Shown here: positions 1 to 5,976 of the stretch, in pieces | Numbering within the stretch: the stretch's first letter is position 1 | How the letters are laid out: each line of letters begins with the position of its first letter | Assembly: GCA_038117265.1 (NCBI GenBank) | Contig: JAYOFO010000071.1 | Coordinates: 1-11,896, forward strand | Reading direction: 5' to 3' | Source of the DNA: JAYPUG01 sp038117265 | GTDB taxonomy: Bacteria > Pseudomonadota > Alphaproteobacteria > UBA6615 | Length of the DNA stretch: 11,896 bases | Position numbers and translations under genes: made by a program | The notes under the pieces: model-generated | The model's database searches: none | What the model was told of the DNA's origin: nothing | The model's input: only the letters and a program-made list of their open reading frames with translations

Positions 1-677
1 AGCACCATCAGGTAGCCGGCGTTGTAGAGCACCCACACGATGCCCGCGAGCGAGACCAGCGCCGCCTCGCGCCGGGTGATCGCGATGCGCAGCAGCGGGC
101 CGCGCACCGGTGCGCGCTTGTGGCGGTGCCGGTAGAAGCCGGCGACCAGCGCCAGCCCGACGAAGGAGCCGATGCCGGCGGTCAGGAACACCGCCTGCCA
201 GCCCCACGCCTCGGCCAGCGCGCCCTGGGTCCACAGGCCGATGACGATGCCGACCGGCCAGCTGTTCATCAGGATCGCCATGGCGGTGACGACCTCGCGC
301 CCCTCGAACAAATCGCCGACGATCTTGACCATGATGACGGTGATCGCCACCCCGCCGGTGCCCGCGAGGATGCGCCCCAGCGAGATCACCGCGAAATCCT
401 CGCCCAGCCACATGACGAGGCCGCCCACGGCCATCATCGACAGGCCGGTCAGGCAGACCCACTTCTCGCCGAACCGGTCGCCCAGGAAGCCCGAGGGCAG
501 TGCCGTGACCACGCCGAGCAGCGAGAAGAAGCCGATCAGGGTGCCGACCGCGGTGAAGTCGATGCCGAGGTCTTCGACCAGCAGCGGCGAGACCGAGGCG
601 ACCGACTGGAAGTGATAGCCCAGCGCGCACCGCGCGATGAACAGCGCGGCCAGAACCATCCAGCGGTTGGCGGTCAT
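1..677 (-). CDS. MFS transporter, C-terminal part beyond the window edge
   Basis: This is the N-terminal 225 codons of a major facilitator superfamily permease; the gene runs off the left edge. The protein starts MTANRWMVLAALFIAR and shows repeated hydrophobic helices of about 20 residues, at roughly 7-20, 43-61, 74-91, 99-121, 131-150, 158-180 and 204-222. The family's motif A is visible in the loop between helices 2 and 3, as GFLGDRFGEKW at residues 63-73. This part covers about six to seven of the expected 12 helices. It lies 70 bp downstream of the amidohydrolase in the same direction, so it is probably the uptake or efflux step for that enzyme's substrate. The ATG at 677 has no convincing Shine-Dalgarno sequence, and a 15-bp tandem repeat occupies the usual ribosome-binding position. 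The substrate cannot be read from the sequence. Confidence 0.85.
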   Translation of the reverse strand, partial: MTANRWMVLAALFIARCALGYHFQSVASVSPLLVEDLGIDFTAVGTLIGFFSLLGVVTALPSGFLGDRFGEKWVCLTGLSMMAVGGLVMWLGEDFAVISLGRILAGTGGVAITVIMVKIVGDLFEGREVVTAMAILMNSWPVGIVIGLWTQGALAEAWGWQAVFLTAGIGSFVGLALVAGFYRHRHKRAPVRGPLLRIAITRREAALVSLAGIVWVLYNAGYLMV

Positions 678-680
678 GGG

Positions 681-721
681 CGGACCATCGGGGGGCGGAC
701 CATCGGGGAGCGGACCATCGG
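681..721. repeat. 15-bp tandem repeat, 2.7 copies, at the MFS start
   Basis: The units are 681-695 (CGGACCATCGGGGGG), 696-710 (CGGACCATCGGGGAG) and a partial 711-721 (CGGACCATCGG). The array fills most of the 70 bp between the amidohydrolase stop and the MFS start. Read on the minus strand, each unit contains an ATG in a frame that ends at a TGA overlapping the MFS ATG, giving a possible 14-residue leader (MVRSPMVRPPMVRP). Confidence 0.85.
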
Positions 722-747
722 CTGACGCCGGGAGCCGGTTACGCGCC

Positions 748-2118
748 CTACTCCGCCGCGGCCATGACGACGCCGGCGGCGTCGAGGATGCGCCGGCCCG
801 ATTCCGCGAGCTCGCCGAGCTTCCGCTTCAGCGCCGCCTCGGGATAGACCAGCTTGCCGCCGCGCTTCTTCGCCTCGCCGGCGACGAACACCGTGTCCAC
901 GTTGAACGGCGTCGCCATGAAGATCAGCGTCTGGATCGGGTCGTGCACCGGACACGTGTTGATGTCGTCGCCGCGCACCAGGATGATGTCGGCCTGCTTG
1001 CCCGGGGTCAGCGAACCGATCTTGTCCGCCATGCCGATCGCGCGCGCGTTGCCGATGGTGCCCCATTCCAGCGCCTTGCGCGTCTTCAGGTGCGGCGACA
1101 GCGCCTTGGTCGGGCGCGGGTTCGCCTCGGCATACATGCCGCGCTCGAGCTGGATGCCGAAGCGCAGCACCGAGAACAGGTCGCCCGAGACGTTGGCTTC
1201 CACGTCGACCCCGAAGGCCGGCGTGCCGCCCAGCGCCAGCACCCGGCCGGTCACCGGGTTGCCGTGGCCGAAGTTGCACTCGCATTCGGGCGCGACGGTG
1301 ATCGAGCCGCCCCGGTCGATGATCAGCTTGAGCTCGTCGTCGGAGAAGTTGGTGGCGTGCACGAAGTCGGCGTCGGGCCCGAGCAGGCCGAGCGCATCGA
1401 GCCGGCGCACCGGATCGTCGGCGAGGAAGGGCACGCCCAGCGCGCCGGTGTGGTTCGACCAGCGCAGCCCCAGCTCCCGGGCCAGGCGCACATCGTGCTC
1501 GATGCATTCCCAGACCGAGAAGCCGACGCCCTGGATGCACATGGCCATGGTGATCAGCCCGTCGTCGGACGACAGCCGCCCCTTGCGCAGCCGCTCCACC
1601 CGCTCGCGCGAGTGCGGCACCTCGGAGAACGGCGGCTCGCCCGGCTTGGGCGCCAGCTTGGTCTGGCCGTGGCCGTAGACGGCGCGGATGCCCGCGTCTT
1701 CGAGCGAGTCGATCGCCGCGTCGGTGTGATCGGTGGTGGCGTTGCAATGGTGCCAGTCGAACAGGGTCGTCGTGCCCGAATGCAGCTGGTTCAGCGCGCC
1801 GCACAGATTGGCGATGCGCACGTCGTCGGGCGTAAAATGGCCTACCGCGTTGGCGTGCATCAGGGTCGAGTATTCGAACATGGTCCAGTCGGCGACGACG
1901 CCGCGCACGCCCGCCTGCCAGGTGTGCTGGTGCACGTTTACCATGCCGGGGCTGACGATCATGTTCGACGCGTCGATCACCTGCGCATCGCCGGCGTCGA
2001 TGCCGCGGCCGACCTCGACGATCCGGTCGTCCTCGATCAGCACGTCGCCGCCGCGGATGTCGCCGATCGCGTCGTCCATCGACACGACCCAGCCGCCCTT
2101 GATCAGGGTACGGGCCAT
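748..2118 (-). CDS. Metal-dependent amidohydrolase (TrzA/AtzA-like deaminase group)
   Basis: A 456-residue cytosolic amidohydrolase of the TIM-barrel superfamily, close to the AtzA/TrzN/SAH-deaminase group, which hydrolytically removes amino or other leaving groups from ring compounds. The N-terminal beta-sandwich (1-55) is followed by the metal motif HQH (H63, H65) in PGMVNVHQH. Then come H223 (WSNHTG), H254 (VHATNFSDDEL), a PECECNFGHGNP segment (277-288) and the catalytic-type aspartate D305 in GVDVEANVSGD. The C-terminal sandwich contains GSLTPGKQADIILV (368-381). After H223 the sequence is HTGA, so the glutamate of the common HxxE motif is absent, as in a subset of this group. GAGGAG lies about 9 nt before the ATG and supports this start. 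It sits in an operon with the cupin and VOC genes upstream and the MFS gene downstream. The family is firm; the substrate is unknown. Confidence 0.93.
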   Translation of the reverse strand: MARTLIKGGWVVSMDDAIGDIRGGDVLIEDDRIVEVGRGIDAGDAQVIDASNMIVSPGMVNVHQHTWQAGVRGVVADWTMFEYSTLMHANAVGHFTPDDVRIANLCGALNQLHSGTTTLFDWHHCNATTDHTDAAIDSLEDAGIRAVYGHGQTKLAPKPGEPPFSEVPHSRERVERLRKGRLSSDDGLITMAMCIQGVGFSVWECIEHDVRLARELGLRWSNHTGALGVPFLADDPVRRLDALGLLGPDADFVHATNFSDDELKLIIDRGGSITVAPECECNFGHGNPVTGRVLALGGTPAFGVDVEANVSGDLFSVLRFGIQLERGMYAEANPRPTKALSPHLKTRKALEWGTIGNARAIGMADKIGSLTPGKQADIILVRGDDINTCPVHDPIQTLIFMATPFNVDTVFVAGEAKKRGGKLVYPEAALKRKLGELAESGRRILDAAGVVMAAAE

Positions 2119-2186
2119 TGCTCACTCTCCTCGAAGGAAGGGGTTTTCTTTATTGGGGCGGAGATTACGCCCTCGGCGCGGCGCCC

Positions 2187-2582
2187 TCAATCCTCGCCCG
2201 TCTGCCATCCGGTCGCGTTGATGTCGAAGATGTTGCCGTCGGGGTCGCGGAACTTGATCTCGTAGAACCCGCCGGTCTTCGACGCCTCGCCCATCAGCCA
2301 GTTGCCGCCCGCCGCCTCGATCTCAGCCTGCACCGCATCCGTGTCGTCGACCACGAATCCGACATGATGCAGCCCGTACTCGGCGGGGTCGCCGCCGGCG
2401 GCCTGCTCGGTCTTGTAGCTGAGGATCGCCAAATTGACCGTGCCGTCGGTGAGGTAGACCGCGGTCGCGCCCGGATGGTCGTTCTCGCCCACGCGGGTCA
2501 TGCCGAGCGCTTTTTCGTAGAAGGCCGCCGCCTTCTGGACGTCGGGCACGTTCAGCGCGATATGGCGGAGCCTGGCGGTCAT
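2187..2582 (-). CDS. VOC (glyoxalase/dioxygenase-fold) family protein
   Basis: A 131-residue protein of the vicinal oxygen chelate superfamily. It is a single pair of beta-alpha-beta-beta-beta modules that would need to dimerise to form metal sites. The first module starts RHIALNVPDVQKAAAFYEKALGM (H7), and the second starts LHHVGFVVDDTDAVQAEIEAAG (H72/H73). It ends with the family signature FRDPDGNIFDIN, in which the last metal position is D120 rather than the usual glutamate. No clear acidic ligand is visible at the end of the first module (VNLAIL), so the metal site may be atypical. It starts only 4 nt after the cupin stop codon, so it is probably translationally coupled, and lies 68 bp before the amidohydrolase. 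It may act as a ring-cleaving dioxygenase, isomerase or binding protein in the same pathway; the sequence does not decide which. Confidence 0.9.
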   Translation of the reverse strand: MTARLRHIALNVPDVQKAAAFYEKALGMTRVGENDHPGATAVYLTDGTVNLAILSYKTEQAAGGDPAEYGLHHVGFVVDDTDAVQAEIEAAGGNWLMGEASKTGGFYEIKFRDPDGNIFDINATGWQTGED

Positions 2583-2586
2583 GGCG

Positions 2587-3108
2587 TCAGCCCCGCGGCT
2601 TCGCGTCGATCAGCACGAAGGCGACGGCGGCGGGCTTGTCGGAACGGTTCGACCAGGCGTGGTTGGTGCCGCGCTGGATCAGCACGTCGCCGACCTCCAT
2701 CTTCGTCTCGCCCTCCTCCATCACGGCCCAGACCTCGCCCGCGATGACGATGGCGTAGTCGGTGGTGCGCGTCTCGTGCATGCCCAGGGTTTCGGAATCG
2801 GCGTCGTGGGCGTCGGAGTGCATCTTCTCGAACGCCTCGCCCATGTCGGCGTCGCGCAGGCTCTCGTCGGGCGGGAGCTCGACGATGCGGAACACCGTGC
2901 CGTTCGCGTTGCGCGGCTCGAGCTGCAGGCCGCCCAGCGCGGTGTCCTCGTCGCCGATGTTGTCGGCGGGCGCGGCGGTCTGCCACATCTCGTAGACGTG
3001 GAGGCCGGGCATCACCTCGAACACGTTGGGCGAGGCGCCGTCCTTCCACAGGATCGAGCGGCCGTTCGCGTTGTGGCCGGTGACGATGCGTCGATAGTTG
3101 CGTGCCAT
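2587..3108 (-). CDS. Cupin-domain protein
   Basis: A 173-residue protein whose C-terminal half is a cupin barrel. Motif 1 is GMHETRTTDYAIVIAGE (109-125), with H111 but a threonine at the second usual histidine position and D117 near the usual glutamate. Motif 2 is GDVLIQRGTNHAWSN (140-154), with H150 and N154. The metal site is therefore not the full two-His-Glu-His set and may be reduced or lost. The N-terminal half (1-100) is specific to this subfamily and carries no motif I can name. The gene is first in the minus-strand operon, directly before the VOC gene. An AGGGGG stretch lies upstream of the ATG, at rather long spacing. The role could be a small isomerase or dioxygenase, or a ligand-binding helper of the catabolic operon; the fold is clear, the reaction is not. 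Confidence 0.88.
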   Translation of the reverse strand: MARNYRRIVTGHNANGRSILWKDGASPNVFEVMPGLHVYEMWQTAAPADNIGDEDTALGGLQLEPRNANGTVFRIVELPPDESLRDADMGEAFEKMHSDAHDADSETLGMHETRTTDYAIVIAGEVWAVMEEGETKMEVGDVLIQRGTNHAWSNRSDKPAAVAFVLIDAKPRG

Positions 3109-3248
3109 TTCCCGTGTTCCCCCTGTCGCCGTCAGAAGCTTAGCGGCAAATCGCGGCCCGGTGCGAATCTCTCTGCGAATCCCCCCTTGTTCGCTCGCGC
3201 CCGTCCGGCGATCCTGCGCGCCACGACATTGCGAGGGGGAAACGAGAC
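3109..3248. promoter_or_regulatory. Divergent intergenic region with a direct repeat
   Basis: This 140-bp gap separates the minus-strand cupin operon from the plus-strand YciI-like gene and must hold both promoters. TGCGAATC occurs twice, at 3162-3169 and 3174-3181, exactly 12 bp apart in the same orientation, which would put both copies on nearly the same helix face. No convincing -35/-10 pair is visible on either strand. The purine run GAGGGGGA at 3233-3240 is the ribosome-binding site of the plus-strand gene. Confidence 0.4.
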
Positions 3249-3956
3249 ATGGCCGACCCGAACAACCCGTCCGGCGCGCTGCCGGGCGATCCGCGCTACG
3301 GGCTCTCGAAGGAGCAGCTCGCCGAATACTACCGCACCAAGAGCCCGAGCTGGATCTGCAAGGGCTATTTCAAGACCGAGGGCGGGCTGGAGCTGCGCCA
3401 GGCGGCGATGGACGCCCACCAGGCCTATCTACGCGAACACCAGGACCAGATCCGCTTCTCCGGCCCGCTGCTGCAGGCCGACGGCAAGACGCCCGCCGGC
3501 GCGATGGCGCTGATCGACGCGCCCGACAAGGCGGCCGCCCAGGCCTGGATGGACAATGAGGGCTACACCAGGGGCGGCGCGTTCGAGACGATCACGATCA
3601 CCCGCTGGTCGTCGTCGATGGCGCTGCGCTGGAACGACTATCCGCGCAAGGCCGGCTGCGATCAGTTCGCCATCACCGCGATCGACGGGCCCGGCGCCAA
3701 GGCGAAGCGCGAGGCGGTGGCCGAGGCGCACCACAAGTTCCAGGCGTCGGTGATGGACAATTACGTGGCGCGCGGGCCGATGTTCGACGACAGCGGCGAG
3801 ACGATGATCGGCTCGTTCATGATCGTGGAGTATCCCGATATGGCGGCGTGCGAGGAGTTCTGGGCCGGCGAGCCGCTCAACTATGGCGGCGTGTTCGCCG
3901 ACGTGACCATCGAGCGCTGGCGCTATGGCCTGACCCTCCCCGGGCCGTCGGCGTAG
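3249..3956 (+). CDS. Duplicated YciI-like (dimeric alpha-beta barrel) protein
   Basis: A 235-residue soluble protein made of two related YciI-like ferredoxin-fold halves. The first half runs DAHQAYLREHQDQIRFSG (55-72), then AAAQAWM and the closing GGAFETITITRW (109-120). The second half repeats the pattern as AEAHHKFQ (159-166), ARGPMFDDSGE, and GGVFADVTIERWRYG (213-227). The histidines H57 and H161 are at the position usually conserved in YciI. Stand-alone YciI proteins are about 95-100 residues and dimerise; this fusion could form the pseudo-dimer in one chain. GAGGGGGA eight bases before the ATG supports the start. It is divergent from the amidohydrolase operon and may serve it. The biochemical role of the family is poorly known, so none is assigned. 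Confidence 0.88.
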   Translation: MADPNNPSGALPGDPRYGLSKEQLAEYYRTKSPSWICKGYFKTEGGLELRQAAMDAHQAYLREHQDQIRFSGPLLQADGKTPAGAMALIDAPDKAAAQAWMDNEGYTRGGAFETITITRWSSSMALRWNDYPRKAGCDQFAITAIDGPGAKAKREAVAEAHHKFQASVMDNYVARGPMFDDSGETMIGSFMIVEYPDMAACEEFWAGEPLNYGGVFADVTIERWRYGLTLPGPSA

Positions 3957-3967
3957 GGAACGGATCG

Positions 3968-3991
3968 GGGCGGCGGCCGGTCACGCCGCCC
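3968..3991 (+). terminator. Perfect 8-bp GC hairpin after the YciI-like gene
   Basis: GGGCGGCG (3968-3975) pairs with CGCCGCCC (3984-3991) around an 8-nt loop, 11 nt after the YciI-like stop codon. No run of T follows, so it is at best a weak or factor-assisted terminator, or an mRNA 3'-end stabiliser. Confidence 0.35.
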
Positions 3992-4043
3992 ACACGACAA
4001 GTTGAGTCCCGGCCCCGGGGGGCGGCCGCTACAACCGGCGGCG

Positions 4044-5174
4044 ATGACGTTCCTCGGGACCCTCTCCACAAGCCGCGGGCCGCTGCGCTGGCGCCGGATC
4101 GCCGGCCTGCTGCGCGAACCGGTGCCGCGCGAGGCGCGGGCGCGCCTGGATGCCATCTGGGCCGGGCTCGACCCGCGGTTCCGCACCGCGAACCAGATGT
4201 TCGGCCACCACGAGGAAGGCTGCGGCGCGACCATCGGGGTGATGCCGCGCTGCGACTTCGCCTGCCGCGGCTGCTATCTGGGGGGCGACGCCAACCGCAC
4301 GCCGGCGCTGACCGTCGCGGCCGTCACGGCGCAGCTCAATGCGCTGCGCGCGCATCTGGGGCCGGGCGGCAACGTCCAGCTCACCGACGGCGAGGTCACC
4401 CTGCGCGATGCCGACGAGGTGATCGCCATCGTGCGCCACGCCCGCGCCATCGGCCTGGTACCGATGCTGATGACCCATGGCGACGCCTTCCTGCGGGATG
4501 CGGCCCTGCTCGCCCGGCTGATGGTCGAGGGCGGGCTGGAGGAGATCAGCCTGCACATCGACACCACCCAGCGCGGGCGGCGTGACCTGGCCGTTCGCCA
4601 CGCCGGGACCGAGGCCGAGCTGATGGCGCTGCACGCGCGCATCGCCGCGGCCGACTTCGCGGCCCTGGCACGCGACGAGAAGCTGGCCCTGCTGATCAAC
4701 CTCTACAACGCCGCGACCCTGCGCCTCGTCCTCGACCATTGGCCGCTCGCCTCGATCCGCGACATCCCGGCCAAGGCCCGCTGGAAGGCACGGCGCTGGT
4801 CGCTCGCCGGCCGGACCGTGAGCCTGGATGAGATCGAGAACGACGAGCTGCGCGCGAAGTTCGCCGAGCCGCGCATCCATTTCGCCATCAACTGCGCCGC
4901 GGCGGGCTGTCCGCGGCTGCGCAACCGCGCCTTCGCCGGCGCGGACATCGGCGCCGCGCTGGAAGCCCACACCTGCGCCATGCACGCCGATCCGCGCTGG
5001 TGCCGCGTCGCGGACACGACGCTGCACCTGACCAGGATCTATCGCTGGTACGATGGCGACTTCGCCCAGGCCGCCGGCTCGGTGCGGGCCTTCGCCGGCT
5101 GGTACGCACCGACGGACACCCCGCCACGGCGGCTGCGCTGGCTTCCCTACGATTGGGCCCTGAACGCGGCCTGA
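4044..5174 (+). CDS. Radical SAM (N-terminal half) fused to DUF547 domain
   Basis: A 376-residue chimera. Residues about 45-195 match the first part of a radical SAM enzyme: GCGATIGVMPRCDFACRGCYLGG with a CxxxCxxC cluster motif (C70, C74, C77), the strand LTDGEVTL (113-120) and EISLHIDTTQRGR (167-179). The sequence then passes without a frame break into a DUF547 domain: DEKLALLINLYNAATLRLVL (211-230), SLDEIENDELR, RIHFAINCAAAGCP (277-290) and LTRIYRWYDGDF (329-340). The later strands expected of a complete radical SAM barrel are missing, while the DUF547 core appears nearly complete. The frame stays open up to a TTG at 4002; I prefer the ATG at 4044. Neither has a Shine-Dalgarno sequence. TACAAC at 4030-4035 lies 8 nt before this ATG, which would fit a leaderless mRNA. 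Function is unassigned; the radical SAM half is probably inactive or noncanonical. Confidence 0.8.
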   Translation: MTFLGTLSTSRGPLRWRRIAGLLREPVPREARARLDAIWAGLDPRFRTANQMFGHHEEGCGATIGVMPRCDFACRGCYLGGDANRTPALTVAAVTAQLNALRAHLGPGGNVQLTDGEVTLRDADEVIAIVRHARAIGLVPMLMTHGDAFLRDAALLARLMVEGGLEEISLHIDTTQRGRRDLAVRHAGTEAELMALHARIAAADFAALARDEKLALLINLYNAATLRLVLDHWPLASIRDIPAKARWKARRWSLAGRTVSLDEIENDELRAKFAEPRIHFAINCAAAGCPRLRNRAFAGADIGAALEAHTCAMHADPRWCRVADTTLHLTRIYRWYDGDFAQAAGSVRAFAGWYAPTDTPPRRLRWLPYDWALNAA

Positions 5175-5179
5175 GGCCT

Positions 5180-5208
5180 CCGGACCCGTCCGGGCGCGCC
5201 GGTGCGCC
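5180..5208 (+). terminator. Two small GC hairpins after the radical SAM-DUF547 gene
   Basis: CCGGAC/GTCCGG (5180-5193, with a very short loop) is followed by GGCGC/GCGCC (5193-5208, 6-nt loop), starting 5 bp after the stop codon. There is no T run. They may mark the transcript end before the next promoter, but they are weak. Confidence 0.25.
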
Positions 5209-5212
5209 AGCG

Positions 5213-5242
5213 TTGGACGCCTTCGCCCCGAACCGGCATAAT
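5213..5242 (+). promoter_or_regulatory. Sigma70-like promoter for the response regulator
   Basis: TTGGAC (5213-5218) and CATAAT (5237-5242) are separated by 18 bp. The elements match the TTGACA and TATAAT consensus at five of six bases each if TTGGAC is read as TTGnAC, and they lie in a locally AT-richer stretch (ATAATGAAAGAAAAA). The predicted start near 5249-5250 leaves a leader of about 40 nt before the ATG at 5289. Confidence 0.55.
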
Positions 5243-5288
5243 GAAAGAAAAACAGCTCCGGAAAGCCTGCCGGGTTCGGGGAGACGCC

Positions 5289-5957
5289 ATGTCGGCTGAA
5301 TGCGTGATCGTTGTCGCAGACGATCATCCGCTCGTGCGCGATGCGCTGAAACAGGCGATCGCGCAAGACATGTCCGCGGTGGCGTTCCGCGACGCCGCAA
5401 GCCTTCCCGATGTCGAGGACTCGATCCGCACCCAGGGCGCGCCGGACCTCGTCCTGCTCGACCTCCACATGCCGGGCATGCGCGGCTACACCGGGCTGGT
5501 CTATCTGCGCTCGCAGTTTCCCGACGTGCCGGTGGCGATGGTCTCGGCGACGACCGACCCGCGGATCATGCGCCAGGCGATCGATTACGGCGCCGCGGGC
5601 TTCATCCCCAAATCGGCCTCGGTGGACGAGATTCGCGAGGCCGTTCGCGAGATCCTCGCCGGCAACGACTGGCTGCCCCACGACACCGCCGAGATGCCCG
5701 GCACGGCCAACGAGGACGCGCTGCTCGCCTCGCGGCTGGCCACGCTGACGCCGCAGCAGCTGCGCGTGCTCGGCATGCTCACCGACGGCAAGCTCAACAA
5801 GCAGATCGCCTTCGACCTGGACATCTCCGAAGCGACGGTGAAGTCGCACGTCTCGGCGATCCTGCAGAAGCTCGACGTCAACAGCCGCACCCAGGCCGTC
5901 ATCCTCGCCGGCCGGCTCAATGTCGACGATCCGGCCCGCGAACTGCCCGGCGCCTGA
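5289..5957 (+). CDS. LuxR/NarL-family response regulator, CrbR/ErdR-like
   Basis: A 222-residue DNA-binding response regulator. The receiver domain (about 4-122) has the acidic pair D11-D12, phospho-acceptor D58 in LVLLDLHMPGMRG, the switch hydroxyl in MVSATTD (84-90) and K108 in GFIPKSAS. A linker (125-148) leads to a LuxR-type helix-turn-helix (about 150-210), with LTPQQLRVLGML, GKLNKQIAFDLDISEATVKSHV and the closing LNVNSRTQAV-like segment. The frame extends upstream, but the ATG at 5289 is chosen because the homology starts there and GGGGAG lies just before it. It converges on the hybrid kinase gene 19 bp away, so it is very likely that kinase's output regulator. In CrbS/CrbR systems this regulator activates acetyl-CoA synthetase and related genes, none of which are in this window. 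Confidence 0.92.
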   Translation: MSAECVIVVADDHPLVRDALKQAIAQDMSAVAFRDAASLPDVEDSIRTQGAPDLVLLDLHMPGMRGYTGLVYLRSQFPDVPVAMVSATTDPRIMRQAIDYGAAGFIPKSASVDEIREAVREILAGNDWLPHDTAEMPGTANEDALLASRLATLTPQQLRVLGMLTDGKLNKQIAFDLDISEATVKSHVSAILQKLDVNSRTQAVILAGRLNVDDPARELPGA

Positions 5958-5976
5958 CCGCACGCAATCGGTGGAT

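Noticed and set aside
637..2265. Long open frame on the plus strand opposite the amidohydrolase
   Set aside because: It is antisense to a well-supported gene, is very rich in Arg/His/Asp/Gly as expected of a GC-rich mirror frame, and shows no domain.
4029..5963. 644-codon minus-strand frame across the radical SAM-DUF547 and response-regulator genes
   Set aside because: It is antisense to two genes with clear motifs, and its composition is that of a shadow frame.
5958..5976. Terminator between the convergent regulator and kinase genes
   Set aside because: Only 19 bp, with no stem and no T run.
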